Shown here piece by piece: positions 45,081 to 54,382 of a stretch of 64,000 bases of DNA. This stretch comes from Mesorhizobium sp. B1-1-8 (GTDB lineage Bacteria; Pseudomonadota; Alphaproteobacteria; Rhizobiales; Rhizobiaceae): the NCBI RefSeq assembly GCF_006442795.2, contig NZ_CP083956.1, forward strand, positions 2,271,501 through 2,335,500, given 5' to 3'. The notes beneath the pieces are model-generated. The model was not told the origin of the DNA. It was given only the letters and a program-made list of their open reading frames with translations, and did not search any database. The number at the start of each line of letters is the position of its first letter. Position 1 is the stretch's first letter. The position numbers and the translations under genes are program-made.

Positions 45081-45998
45081 ATGCCAAGACAGATAATTCC
45101 GGCCGGTTCCGACCCCACCGCCATAGGCGAGGTCTCCGCCCCTCCCTTTGCCCGCCTTCCAGAGCCCGCAAGTCTGTTTTCTCGTCGTGCGCAGCGGTGG
45201 AACGCGCTGGCTGCAGGCCATGAGCTGCGTCCCTATCTTGGCTTTCTTGCCGCTCTCGCCGATGTGCAGCACCGCATCCAGGAGGGCCTGGCGGAGCCAG
45301 AGATACCTGACGGCGCGGCGCGCGAGCGCGCGCGCAGTTTTGGAATGCCGCCGCTCGACCGCAACAGCCTCGCGCTCGGCATGGCCGCAGAGACGCTCGA
45401 CCGCCTGGTCGCCGCGGCATTGGAGATCGAGAAGCCAGGCGCCGCGGCCGATGCGCTGGACCGTTTGAGGCAGGCCACTCCCGCGAAGCGTGTCGGCATG
45501 ATGCGCAATGTGCTCGCCGGTGCGATCCCGATGGAGGCGCTCGCCGAGCACGTCTATGCCGCGGCCGCGCTGCAGGTTCACTTCGCCCGTCTCGCCGCCC
45601 GACTGGACGCCCATGCGCTGGTGCCGGTGGGCGAAGGCGCATGCCCCGCCTGCGGATCCCCGCCGGCATCCTCGATCATAGTCGGCTGGCAGGGGGCCCA
45701 TGGGTCGCGCTTCTGCGCATGCTCGCTGTGCGGCACATTGTGGAACTATGTGCGCATCAAATGCATGTTGTGCGGCTCCACCAAGGGCATCGGCTATCAG
45801 GAGATCGAGGGCGGGCCGGGAACGGTGAAGGCAGAGACCTGCGATTCCTGCGGCTGCTACGTGAAGATCCTGCATCAGCACAAGGATCCCGATCTCGACC
45901 CGATCGCCGACGACGTGGCGACGCTTGGCCTCGACATGCTCGTGCGCGAAACGGGCTATCGCCGCGGATCGTTCAACCCGTTCCTGATCGGCTACTGA
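45081..45998 (+). CDS. fdhE: Formate dehydrogenase accessory protein
   Basis: 305-residue cytoplasmic maturation factor. It has the paired CxxC sites of FdhE: CPACGSPP, CSLCGTLW, CMLCGSTKG and CDSCGCY. FdhE binds the Tat-exported subunit and helps iron-sulfur insertion. I chose ATG 45081 (GAGG 6 nt upstream); an in-frame GTG at 45018 gives 21 extra residues of poor family fit. Confidence 0.92.
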   Translation: MPRQIIPAGSDPTAIGEVSAPPFARLPEPASLFSRRAQRWNALAAGHELRPYLGFLAALADVQHRIQEGLAEPEIPDGAARERARSFGMPPLDRNSLALGMAAETLDRLVAAALEIEKPGAAADALDRLRQATPAKRVGMMRNVLAGAIPMEALAEHVYAAAALQVHFARLAARLDAHALVPVGEGACPACGSPPASSIIVGWQGAHGSRFCACSLCGTLWNYVRIKCMLCGSTKGIGYQEIEGGPGTVKAETCDSCGCYVKILHQHKDPDLDPIADDVATLGLDMLVRETGYRRGSFNPFLIGY

Positions 45999-46005
45999 GG
46001 GTGCG

Positions 46006-47427
46006 ATGTCCGGTCTTCCCGCAAGCCGCCTGCGCGATCTCCCTTCAGTCGATCGCGTGCTGAAGACGCCACTCGCGGCTGCGGCGGTCGAGCGCTTCGG
46101 GCAGCAGTCCACGACGCGGGCCATCCGCGATGCGCTCGAAGAAGTGCGGGCGGCGTGCCGCAACGGGGCCGCCGTGCCTGATCCGTGCGATCTAGCCGCC
46201 GACGCGCTTGTCCGGCTCAAGGCCGCCGAGCACCCATCGTTGCGCCCGGTTTTCAACCTGACCGGCACTGTGCTGCACACCAATCTCGGCCGCGCGCTGA
46301 TTGCGGGCGAAGCCGCCGAGGCGATGCGCGCCGTCATGCGCGAGGCAGTGGCGCTCGAGTTCGATATCGGGACGGGCAGACGCGGCGAACGTGACGATCA
46401 TCTGCGCACGCTCATATGCGAGCTCACGGGGGCGGAGGACGCGACCATCGTCAACAACAACGCGGCTGCGGTCCTGCTCGTCCTCAACACGCTCTCGCTC
46501 GGCCGCGAGGCGATCGTGTCGCGTGGCGAGCTGATCGAGATCGGCGGCGCTTTCCGCATGCCGGACATTATGGTCCGCGCGGGTGCGAAACTCGTTGAGG
46601 TCGGGACCACCAACCGGACGCATCCCCGGGACTATCTGTCGGCCATCGGTCCGGCGACCGGGCTGGTGTTCAAGGTGCATACGTCCAACTATCGGATCGA
46701 GGGGTTCACGGCGGAGGTCCCGGCGCGCGAGCTTTCGGCAATCGCCAGGGAGCGCGGCGTGCCTCTCGTCCACGATCTCGGCTCGGGCACGCTCATCGAT
46801 CTTACCCAATATGGCCTCAGGCACGAGCCGACCGTGGGCGAGGCGATCGCGGACGGCGCCGATCTCGTCACCTTCTCGGGCGACAAGCTGCTCGGAGGGC
46901 CGCAGGCAGGTTTCATCGTCGGCAGGAAGGATCTTGTTGCCAAGGTCAACCGAAACCCGATGAAGAGGGCGCTTCGCATCGACAAGCTCCGGCTGGCGGC
47001 GCTGGAGGCGACGCTGAAGCTCTATCGCAACCCGGATCGCCTGGCCGAGCGTTTGCCGACTCTGAGGCTGCTCGCGCGCCCCGCCGTCGATATTGCCGCG
47101 CAGGCCCAGCGTCTGGCTCCCCTGCTTTCCCAGATGTTGGGAGGTCAATTTTCAGTGCAGGTGATGGAGTGCCGCAGCCAGGTCGGATCGGGCGCAATGC
47201 CGCTCGATACTTTGCCGAGCGCCGGGCTTGCCCTCAGCCCCCATTCGGGAAGCGGTCAGGCTCTGGAAGCGCTTGCAGCCGCGTTGCGGGCGCTGCCTGT
47301 TCCGGTGATCGGACGGGTCGAAAAGCGGGCGCTCGTGCTTGATCTGCGTTGCCTTGAAGACGAAGCCGGCTTTGTGGCCAATCTCGCGAACTTCACTCCG
47401 GGAGGAGATGGTGGTGCGGTGGCTTGA
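46006..47427 (+). CDS. selA: L-seryl-tRNA(Sec) selenium transferase
   Basis: 473-residue PLP enzyme that converts Ser-tRNA(Sec) to Sec-tRNA(Sec). The PLP lysine lies in FSGDKLLGGPQAG. Other typical parts are TGTVLHTNLGRAL and HDLGSGTLIDL. It starts seven bases after fdhE, in the same operon. The end overlaps the Sel1-repeat gene by 20 bases. Confidence 0.95.
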   Translation: MSGLPASRLRDLPSVDRVLKTPLAAAAVERFGQQSTTRAIRDALEEVRAACRNGAAVPDPCDLAADALVRLKAAEHPSLRPVFNLTGTVLHTNLGRALIAGEAAEAMRAVMREAVALEFDIGTGRRGERDDHLRTLICELTGAEDATIVNNNAAAVLLVLNTLSLGREAIVSRGELIEIGGAFRMPDIMVRAGAKLVEVGTTNRTHPRDYLSAIGPATGLVFKVHTSNYRIEGFTAEVPARELSAIARERGVPLVHDLGSGTLIDLTQYGLRHEPTVGEAIADGADLVTFSGDKLLGGPQAGFIVGRKDLVAKVNRNPMKRALRIDKLRLAALEATLKLYRNPDRLAERLPTLRLLARPAVDIAAQAQRLAPLLSQMLGGQFSVQVMECRSQVGSGAMPLDTLPSAGLALSPHSGSGQALEALAAALRALPVPVIGRVEKRALVLDLRCLEDEAGFVANLANFTPGGDGGAVA

Positions 47428-48203
47428 TCATCTCGCGCGCAAGCCCGCCCGGACACCTGTGGCCGTCCAGTTGGCGGCTGCCCTCGACGCCGCCAAACGG
47501 GGCGACTATGCCACAGCTCTCTGCATTTGGGAGCCGCTGGCGCGGTCCGGATCGGCTCGCGCCCCAAAACAATATCGGCGCCTGCTTCGCCGAGGGACTC
47601 GGCGTCGAGCGTGACCGAAGTCTTGCCGTCCGCTGGCTGGCGCTCGCCGCCGACGCCGGCGATCCGGTCGGGCAGCGGAACCTCGCCTCGCTCTGTTTCC
47701 GTGGCGAAGGGGTCGAACAGAACTACCGCCGCGCGGCCGAGCTCTATCGGGCAGCGGCCGAGCAGGGCGACGGACCGGCGCAGGACATGCTGAGTTGGAT
47801 GCTGCTCGAGGGTGAGGTGATCGAGCCAGACATTGCCGAGGCGCGGCGCTGGGCGCTGGCAGACGCCGGGCGAGGGATCGCATCGGCAATGACCCGTGTC
47901 GGCATGCTCTATCACGATGCGCTCGGCGTGCCGCGCGATCCTGCGGAAGCGGTCCGCTGGTGGCGCAAGGCGGCATTGCGCGGCGACGCGGACGGTCAGG
48001 CCATGCTCGGCGCCGCCTGCCATCTCGGGGCCGGTGTTCCCGCCGACGCTGTCGAAGCCTATGCCTGGCTGCTGCGTGCGCGCGAAGGCGGCAGTGCTCT
48101 CGCAGGCCGATACATGGACGCGGCGCGCGCCGCGCTCACCGCGGACGATATCGCCGAGGCCGAGCGCCGCGCCGCGCTGCCGCTCGAGGAGCCCGCGCCA
48201 TGA
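47408..48203 (+). pseudogene. Sel1/TPR-repeat protein gene with apparent single-base frameshift
   Basis: Two reading frames together encode a Sel1-repeat protein of about 264 residues. The first frame starts at ATG 47408 (GGGAGGAG upstream) with MVVRWLDHLARKPARTPVA and runs to about 47563. The second continues QNNIGACFAEGLGVERDRSL and several more repeats to 48203. The junction lies in the run CCCCAAAA (47562-47569): removing one C joins ARA to QNN and restores a normal repeat. It could be a true mutation, a sequencing error or a +1 slip site. A gene at this place between selA and selB is known in Sinorhizobium (from memory). Function unknown. Confidence 0.72.
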
Positions 48204-50254
48204 TCGTCGGCACGGCGGGACATGTCGACCACGGCAAGACGGCACTGGTGCAAGCACTGACCGGCGTCGACACGGACCGGCTCCAGGAAGAGAAGGCGCG
48301 CGGCATGACGATCGATCTCGGCTTCGCCTATCTTCCGACGCCGGGCGGGGACATCATCGGGTTCATAGACGTTCCGGGTCACGAGCGCTTCGTGCACACC
48401 ATGGTCGCCGGCGCCAGCGGCATCGATTTCGTGCTGTTGGTCGTGGCGGCCGACGACGGGGTCATGCCGCAGACGCGTGAACACCTGGCTATCATCGATC
48501 TCCTTGGCGTCAGGCGCGGGCTGGTCGTGCTTTCGAAATGCGATTTTGCCGACCCGGCGCGACGCGCAGCCGTTGCCGCTGACGTCAGAGCCGCCCTCGT
48601 CGGCACCGCCTTGGAAGAGGCTGAGGTCATCCCGGCCTCTACCGTTACCGGGGAAGGCATCGATGACCTTCGACGCCTGCTGTCCGAAGAGGCATCGCGC
48701 TTCGCCAGGCGCTCAGCCGCGGGGCGCTTTCGATTGGCGGTCGACCGCTGCTTCACCCTCAATGGCATCGGTACTGTCGCGACCGGCACCGTCCTCTCAG
48801 GTTGCATTGATGTCGGCGACAGCGTGGTGGTAAGCCCGCCAGGGCTTGCCGCGCGCATTCGCTCGATCCACGCTCAGGACCGCGCGGTGGAGCGCGGCCG
48901 AGCCGGAGACCGCTGCGCGCTCTGTCTGACAGGCGACGGCGTCAGCAAGGAGGCGATCCGACGCGGAGACGTGATCCTCGATCCCGCGCTTCACGCGCCG
49001 GCGGATAGGATCGACGCCGAGTTGCGCCTGCTGCCCCGCGAGCCAAGGCCGATCGGGCAGTGGTTCCCGGTGCGGCTCCATCACGCCGCGGCCCAGGTCG
49101 GGGCGAGGATCGTGCTCCTCGGCGACGAGCCTATAGCGCCGGGCGGCACGGCCAAGGTCCAGATCGTTTTGGAGAGCCCGATCGCCGCTGCGGCCGGCGA
49201 CGCCTATGTGATGCGCGACACCTCCGCCCAGCGAACCATAGGCGGGGGGCGCTTCATCGACCTCAGGGCCCCGAGCCGGAAACGCCGCTCACCGGATCGG
49301 CTGACCATGCTCGAAGCATTCGCCATTCCGGCTCCGGAAAAGGCCGTCTCTGCGCTGCTCGACACGCCGCCCCGCTATCTGAACCTCGCAGCCTTCGCAC
49401 GCGATCGGGCGCTCGGCGCCGGCGAGATCGCCAGCCTGATCGACCGCCTTGGCCTTGTCACGATTCCCGTCGGGGAGACGCAGTTCGTGGTCTCGTCGAC
49501 GCGTTGGACCCGGTTCACGCGCGACCTGACCGCAATCCTGGAAACTTTCCATGCCGACAGCCCGGATTTGCCGGGCATCGGAATGGAAAAGCTGCGACTT
49601 CAGCTTGATCCCTGCCTTCCTGCGCCGGCCTTCGCTGCTGCAATGCGAAGCCTCGTCCGCGCCGGGCAGATTGAACTTTACGGCGCCTGGATACGGCTTC
49701 CGGGCCATCAGGTCCGTCTGGCGCCCAGGGAGGAGGCTCTCTGGCGTGAGATCGAGCCGTTGATAGCCGGCTCGGAGCGATTCCATCCCCCAAGAGTGCG
49801 CGACATCGCAGAGGAGCTTGCCAGGCCGGAAGCCGAAATCCGCAAGCTTCTGAAGCTTACTGGACGGATCGGCACGGTGCATGAGGTCGCGCATGATCAC
49901 TTCTTTCTTCGCTTGGCGCTGGCCGAGATCGTCGAGATTGTCTGCAAACTGGCGGCCGAGCATGACGGGCAGTTCAGCGCCGCACAGTTTCGCGATCGTG
50001 CGGGCAGCGGGCGCAAGGTCGCTGTCCACATCCTCGAATTCCTCGACCGGCACGGCGTCACCTTGCGGCGTGGTGACCGGCGGCGCGTCAACAGGCAGCG
50101 GCTGGACCTGTTTCGCCACCAGGATGACAAAGCGCCAAAGGCCGAAGATTCTGGAGGAGCATCGTCCCCGGTGGGGCGTCCGGACTTCAAATCCGGGAAG
50201 GGCCGCGAGCCGGTCCTTGGTGGGTTCGACTCCCACTCTCTTCCGCCGTCCTGA
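48200..50254 (+). CDS. selB: Selenocysteine-specific elongation factor, reading frame running through selC
   Basis: 684-residue GTPase that brings Sec-tRNA(Sec) to the SECIS-bearing ribosome. G motifs: [15 protein letters not shown] and SKCDF. The C-terminal winged-helix domains that bind SECIS extend to about residue 650 ([20 protein letters not shown]). The last 34 codons lie over and around the tRNA-Sec gene (50153-50245) and encode a peptide ([20 protein letters not shown]...) that is not a usual SelB end; the first stop is TGA 50252. ATG 48200 overlaps the stop of the Sel1 gene. Confidence 0.93.
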   Translation: MIVGTAGHVDHGKTALVQALTGVDTDRLQEEKARGMTIDLGFAYLPTPGGDIIGFIDVPGHERFVHTMVAGASGIDFVLLVVAADDGVMPQTREHLAIIDLLGVRRGLVVLSKCDFADPARRAAVAADVRAALVGTALEEAEVIPASTVTGEGIDDLRRLLSEEASRFARRSAAGRFRLAVDRCFTLNGIGTVATGTVLSGCIDVGDSVVVSPPGLAARIRSIHAQDRAVERGRAGDRCALCLTGDGVSKEAIRRGDVILDPALHAPADRIDAELRLLPREPRPIGQWFPVRLHHAAAQVGARIVLLGDEPIAPGGTAKVQIVLESPIAAAAGDAYVMRDTSAQRTIGGGRFIDLRAPSRKRRSPDRLTMLEAFAIPAPEKAVSALLDTPPRYLNLAAFARDRALGAGEIASLIDRLGLVTIPVGETQFVVSSTRWTRFTRDLTAILETFHADSPDLPGIGMEKLRLQLDPCLPAPAFAAAMRSLVRAGQIELYGAWIRLPGHQVRLAPREEALWREIEPLIAGSERFHPPRVRDIAEELARPEAEIRKLLKLTGRIGTVHEVAHDHFFLRLALAEIVEIVCKLAAEHDGQFSAAQFRDRAGSGRKVAVHILEFLDRHGVTLRRGDRRRVNRQRLDLFRHQDDKAPKAEDSGGASSPVGRPDFKSGKGREPVLGGFDSHSLPPS
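50153..50245 (+). tRNA. selC: tRNA-Sec (anticodon UCA)
   Basis: Aligns base for base with the E. coli tRNA-Sec layout: 8-bp type acceptor (GGAGGAGC with TCTCTTCC), anticodon stem CCGGA/TCCGG with loop CTTCAAA and anticodon TCA at 50187-50189, a long variable arm and T-arm GTGGG-TTCGACT-CCCAC. The eighth acceptor pair is C-T, a mismatch, and there is one G-T. The discriminator is G, and only CC of CCA is encoded (GCCG). It lies inside the selB frame. Confidence 0.95.
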
Positions 50255-50287
50255 AAATCTATCGGACCTTTCCGAGGAGATGAAGCG

Positions 50288-50728
50288 ATGCCAGCATCCT
50301 TTCTGCTCGAACTGAGAACTTCGGCCGAAGCCGCCAAGGCTGCGGAGACGAGTTTCAGACACGAGGCCGCAAGGCAGATCGCAGCGCTGGAGCAAGAGCG
50401 CGCATTCGCCTTCAGGCGGCTTAACCTGATGCAGCTACTCGGCGATGCAATAGCCCCGGCGGAAAGCGAGGATATCGCCGTGGCGAGCGCCTTCGCCGCC
50501 TTGCGCACGCGCCTCGGCTGGAATGCAGACAGCGAGGCGCGCTCGGAAGTGATCTCGCATTTTGGCCCGGTTGCGCTGGCAATGTTCCGGGATTCGAGCG
50601 GGGACCAATCCGCCGACACCCATGCCGCCCTTGCGGATTTCGAGCACTGGTATTCCGAAACCCGGGGCTCACCGTTCTGGACCCTATTCGAGCAACAGAT
50701 GCCGGACACGCCTGTCGTCGATTTTTGA
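50288..50728 (+). CDS. Hypothetical protein downstream of selC
   Basis: 146-residue soluble, mostly helical protein (for example ALEQERAFAFRRLNLMQLLG) with an acidic C-terminus. ATG 50288 has GAGGAG 10 nt upstream and lies 33 bases past the selB stop. I recognise no family; it may be transcribed with selB and selC. Codon use looks like its neighbours. Confidence 0.6.
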   Translation: MPASFLLELRTSAEAAKAAETSFRHEAARQIAALEQERAFAFRRLNLMQLLGDAIAPAESEDIAVASAFAALRTRLGWNADSEARSEVISHFGPVALAMFRDSSGDQSADTHAALADFEHWYSETRGSPFWTLFEQQMPDTPVVDF

Positions 50729-51186
50729 AGAACGCAAATCCACGGAAACCGACGGCTGCCTTCGAGGCGCATGCCAATAGGCGTGTTCCGCGCACGTCCT
50801 CAATTTGAGCGCTGTCGGCGATCTCTTCGTCATCCTGCCGGAGCTCGAAAAGGCAATCCAACAATAGCGCACATTCCGCGGTGTCCTGATCTGCTATTCC
50901 CGATAGTGCGCGCGGTGGCGCGACGGCGTCTTTGATACAGTCAATTTCCCACGCGCGCGGTAGCCGGAACAATACGGAACGACATGGGGTGATATCTTGT
51001 TTTGGCCCACGAAAAGAACAATGAAATCAATAACATTGAGACACCCTCCCGGGCCCACCAAACCATCTGCATAAGCCACTGGCATTAAGCTTTTCGAGAA
51101 TGGACCGACAGTGCAAATCAAGCCGTTGGTTCAGCATGATAGCGGTTCGCTACCCGCAGGCTAGTCGGACAATTTGACCTCGCCTC
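50729..51186. other. Intergenic region, right candidate island boundary
   Basis: These 458 bases hold no convincing gene. The part from about 50980 to 51120 is richer in A and T and includes the tRNA-3'-end-like repeat shared with 14841-14920. On the minus strand it reads partly as a GPGGC-type peptide, which often marks antisense of tRNA ends. Confidence 0.5.
51041..51120 (+). repeat. tRNA-3'-end-like repeat, right copy (candidate att remnant)
   Basis: ACACCCTCCCGGGCCCACCA (51041-51060) resembles a tRNA-Ile 3' end, one base from CCTCCCAGGCCCACCA in its last 16. CCGGGCCCACCAAA (51049-51062) is identical to 14849-14862, same orientation. Against the left copy, the 23 bases around it differ by one substitution and one indel. 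The next 60 bases are alignable but diverged. Confidence 0.55.
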
Positions 51187-52314
51187 TCAACTGAAACGGC
51201 TAGCGCGGAAGGCTGCAAGCATCGGGTGCGGTTTGCCCGAGACGATTTCGTTGGCAAGCAACTCACCGACGATCAGCCCAAGCGTCGCGCCGCTGTGGCT
51301 GAAGGCAACGTGGACACCACCGACAGCCTCGACAAAGCCCAGCACCGGCTCGCCGTCGCCCGGGATCGGCTTCGGGCCAACGCCATAGCTGGCGAGTTGG
51401 AGCTGCGGATTGCCATCAAGCACGGCACTCGCTTCGTCGAGGAGTCCCCGGACGGTCTTATCGTGCACAGTGTAGCTGCCATCCGCGTTGGCCACGACTT
51501 CTTCCTCCGACCATGCCGAATCCAAGACAAGTGCGCCATCCGGCGTCGGACGCACCGCCACGCGCGGCGTGTTCAGCACGGCACGAAGGTTGGTTTTGAT
51601 CGATTGGGTCTTCAAAAGGAGTGAAATCGGCGTGGCGTCGGGCACATGAACGCCGATCTCGGCGAGCATGGCAGGCGTGGCCGGTCCAACGGCAAGCAAC
51701 ACCGCATCCGCCTCGATCGGCGCATCGCCGGCAATGACGACGCCACGTGCGCGGCTGCCTGCAGTATCTATCCGCACACGTCCCGCATCCTGAACAAGCT
51801 TGCCCCCACGAGCGCGAAATTCGTTGAGCAGAAGATCGATCAGGGACGGCAGGTCGACCCATCCCTCGCCAGGATTGAAGATGGCGCCCTGCGGACTGAT
51901 CGCACCGGCATTGACGCCCGGCGTCGCGGCACCGACTTCAGCAGGGCTGAGCAACAGGGCGTCATAGCCGATATCCTGCTCCAACCGGCAGATCGAGGCG
52001 ATCTGGTTTGTGTCCTCGTCCGCATCCCAGGTGAGGCCGCCGTCAAAGCGCAGCCAAGATGCCGTTTCCGGCTTGGTGGCGGCCAAGGTGCGATAGCGAT
52101 CGATACCGGCCAGCCTCAAGCGGTGATAGGCGGTGTCTGCCCGTCGCGCCGAGTTCAGCCAGGAAAGCGAACGGCCGGACGCGCCATTGGCCGGTGCGCC
52201 ATTGTTGACGATGGTGACATCGACGCCATGACGGGCGAGGTGCAATGCGGACGAGACGCCAAAGATGCCGGCACCGACGACGATGACATGGCGCGGCTTT
52301 TGCGAGACGGACAT
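51187..52314 (-). CDS. FAD-dependent amine/amino-acid oxidase (DAO family)
   Basis: 375-residue flavoprotein. The FAD Rossmann motif is VVGAGIFGVSSALHLARHG, and a DAO-type C-terminus with HVAFSHSGATLGL is present. It has no signal peptide. Next to an FrlB-like deglycase and an FrlD-like kinase it could be an amadoriase (fructosyl-amino-acid oxidase, like SocD of Agrobacterium) or a D-amino-acid oxidase for the released amine. It is read leftward after the SIS gene. Confidence 0.8.
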   Translation of the reverse strand: MSVSQKPRHVIVVGAGIFGVSSALHLARHGVDVTIVNNGAPANGASGRSLSWLNSARRADTAYHRLRLAGIDRYRTLAATKPETASWLRFDGGLTWDADEDTNQIASICRLEQDIGYDALLLSPAEVGAATPGVNAGAISPQGAIFNPGEGWVDLPSLIDLLLNEFRARGGKLVQDAGRVRIDTAGSRARGVVIAGDAPIEADAVLLAVGPATPAMLAEIGVHVPDATPISLLLKTQSIKTNLRAVLNTPRVAVRPTPDGALVLDSAWSEEEVVANADGSYTVHDKTVRGLLDEASAVLDGNPQLQLASYGVGPKPIPGDGEPVLGFVEAVGGVHVAFSHSGATLGLIVGELLANEIVSGKPHPMLAAFRASRFS

Positions 52315-52367
52315 GGGGAAAATCTTTCGACCAGTTGATGGGCAGGGCGGTTAAAAATGTTGCTGAT

Positions 52368-53369
52368 CTAGTAGTCCGTCAGCTTCTTCATGTAACGCCG
52401 CCCATCGAGCATCGGCCGACCACGTAGATCTGCCAACCTGTAGGCAAAACGCCATAGAGTGTCGAAGAACACCAAGGGCGCGAGGTAGGGCTTGATGCGA
52501 TCAGCCATGCCGGTGAGGTCGAGTTCCGCTCCGTCGAGAACGAGGATGTTCTCACGAGTGCCGTATTTGAAAAGGAAGTCGCGGGCGCGTTCGGCAAGCC
52601 GCCGCGTCTCGTCCAGGCCCAACATCACGATGAAGGCGGCATCCTTGTCCACCACCTCAAAGGGACCGTGGAAGAATTCGTTGGCATGTATAGGCTGCGA
52701 ATCGTATCGCTGCATCTCCATCAACACGCAAATGGCGTACGAATAGGCAGCGCCATAGCTGGCGCCGCTGGCGAGTGTGTAGATTGCATCGCGCCGCGCG
52801 AAACCGGGGACAAAGGCTTGAAACCGGCTTTCATAGGTCCGGTGCGCGCGATCGATCGCCGGCTGAAGATGGCTGAGGCTCCTCAGCAGGTCTGCGGTCA
52901 ACCCGGCGTTCTCCCGGGCATCGATCAGGCCAGCGAGCAGCATATAGAGCACGCCGTAGTTGCTGCAGGCGGAATCGATTGCTTTGCCGGTCGTATAGGA
53001 GGCCTGGTAAGCGACTGCGCGGTCGGCCGTGCGCGCGAGCGGCGACGTCTGGTCGAGTGTCATGCCAATCGTCGTGGCACCTCGCTCCCGTGCATGCTTG
53101 GCCGCACGCACCGTTTCCTTGGTGGTTCCTGTCTGCGAGCAAAGGATAACGAGCGCGTCAGGTCCCAAACGTCGCGGATCGCGGCAGACGAATTCATCCG
53201 CATTGTAGATGTCACAGGCCAGCGTGCCACTGTGGCGATCGGCGAAGTATTTTCCAGCCATCATGATGGAGAGCGAGCCGCCGCACGCCACGAGAAATAG
53301 ATGCGAAAACCCTCTGCCGGCGGTGGCGGCCAAGGCACGTTCGACATCGGCGGGCAGGGCGGCGATCAT
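52368..53369 (-). CDS. SIS-domain protein, FrlB-like fructosamine-6-phosphate deglycase
   Basis: 333-residue protein with two SIS domains. The sugar-phosphate loop is VACGGSLSIMMAG and SQTGTTKET follows; HGPFEVVDKDA near the end carries the family His and Glu. FrlB splits fructoselysine-6-phosphate into glucose-6-phosphate and lysine. The adjacent PfkB kinase is divergent across a LacI-type operator. ATG 53369 has AGAGGAAGTCC upstream. Confidence 0.82.
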   Translation of the reverse strand: MIAALPADVERALAATAGRGFSHLFLVACGGSLSIMMAGKYFADRHSGTLACDIYNADEFVCRDPRRLGPDALVILCSQTGTTKETVRAAKHARERGATTIGMTLDQTSPLARTADRAVAYQASYTTGKAIDSACSNYGVLYMLLAGLIDARENAGLTADLLRSLSHLQPAIDRAHRTYESRFQAFVPGFARRDAIYTLASGASYGAAYSYAICVLMEMQRYDSQPIHANEFFHGPFEVVDKDAAFIVMLGLDETRRLAERARDFLFKYGTRENILVLDGAELDLTGMADRIKPYLAPLVFFDTLWRFAYRLADLRGRPMLDGRRYMKKLTDY

Positions 53370-53428
53370 GGACTTCCTCTTTCGTTGGCAAAGCTTTGAG
53401 GCCGGCGCGCATTGACAAAGATCGGCCT

Positions 53429-53448
53429 GTGTGTGAACGTTCTCACAC
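53429..53448. promoter_or_regulatory. LacI-type operator between deglycase and kinase genes
   Basis: GTGTGTGAACGTTCTCACAC is a 20-bp palindrome with one mismatched pair and a GAAC|GTTC centre. It lies in the 100-bp gap between divergent genes and shares the core with the operator at 54383-54396. The LacI regulator at 57048 is the likely ligand. Confidence 0.78.
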
Positions 53449-53469
53449 CTATAAACTGAAAGTTCTGCC

Positions 53470-54324
53470 ATGGTCAAGATTGCCGCGATGGGCGACAACG
53501 TAGTCGATTGCTATCTTGCTCGCGGCCAGATGTACCCTGGCGGCAACTGCCTCAACGTCTCGGTATATGTGAGCCGCTTCGGCGGGCAATCGGCCTATGT
53601 CGGGGCGATCGGCAAAGACCGGGCCGGGGACCTGATCCACGCCGCACTGATATCGGAGCACGTGGATGTCAGCCGGCTACGGCGCGTCGATGGCCCGACC
53701 GCCTACTGTCTCATAGGCCACCACGACGCCGACCGGATTTTCCTGGATTTCGATCTCGGCGTCTCGATGTTCACGCCGAAACAAGAAGATCTCGATTTTC
53801 TCTCAGACTGCCAGGCTATCCATATTGGTCAGTCCAGCGGGTTGGATGCCTGGATCCCGGATGTCGCTCGTAAATCGCTCATTTCTTATGATTTTTCAAC
53901 GCGCAGGGAATCGGAACATCGAGCCGCGATCGGGCGCCATTGCTATCTGGCCTCCGTCTCGGGCGACGGTCTCGACGACAAGGAACTGGGCGCGATCGCA
54001 TCCGAATTGCTGGCGTATGGTTCCAAATGGGTTCTGGTAACTCGTGGTCGAGCCGGCGCGGCGCTTCACAGCGGCTCCGCCTCCTACCGCACCCCGGCGC
54101 GACTGGTCGAACCCGTCGACACCCTGGGCGCAGGCGACACCTTCATCGCCCGCACGCTATTCGGCCTGCTGAAAGAAGAGGCGCCTCTGGAGATTCTTGG
54201 CCATGCCGCAGAGGCAGCGGCTGCGACTTGCCAGTATTACGGCGCTATCGGCCATGCGGCAGCGATCGATATAGGGAAGGTCACGTCCGAGGTCCTGCTC
54301 CGAGCGGAGCGCGTTCAAGATTAA
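53470..54324 (+). CDS. PfkB-family kinase, FrlD-like (fructoselysine 6-kinase type)
   Basis: 284-residue ribokinase-family kinase. It begins VKIAAMGDNVVDCYLARGQM with GGNCLNVSVYVSRFG, and the ATP/catalytic motif is DTLGAGDTFIA with the base Asp. Overall it resembles E. coli FrlD. It would phosphorylate a fructosyl-amino acid so the FrlB-like deglycase can split it. There is an operator just upstream. Confidence 0.83.
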   Translation: MVKIAAMGDNVVDCYLARGQMYPGGNCLNVSVYVSRFGGQSAYVGAIGKDRAGDLIHAALISEHVDVSRLRRVDGPTAYCLIGHHDADRIFLDFDLGVSMFTPKQEDLDFLSDCQAIHIGQSSGLDAWIPDVARKSLISYDFSTRRESEHRAAIGRHCYLASVSGDGLDDKELGAIASELLAYGSKWVLVTRGRAGAALHSGSASYRTPARLVEPVDTLGAGDTFIARTLFGLLKEEAPLEILGHAAEAAAATCQYYGAIGHAAAIDIGKVTSEVLLRAERVQD

Positions 54325-54382
54325 GACGACGTAGTTTGCAAAATGCTCAGCACGATTGACGCAAGAGACAGGCGATGCTAAG

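Noticed and set aside
50894..51121. Possible 75-residue minus-strand gene over the right repeat
   Set aside because: GPGGC-type peptide from tRNA-end-like sequence, no ribosome binding site, not conserved with the left copy at protein level.
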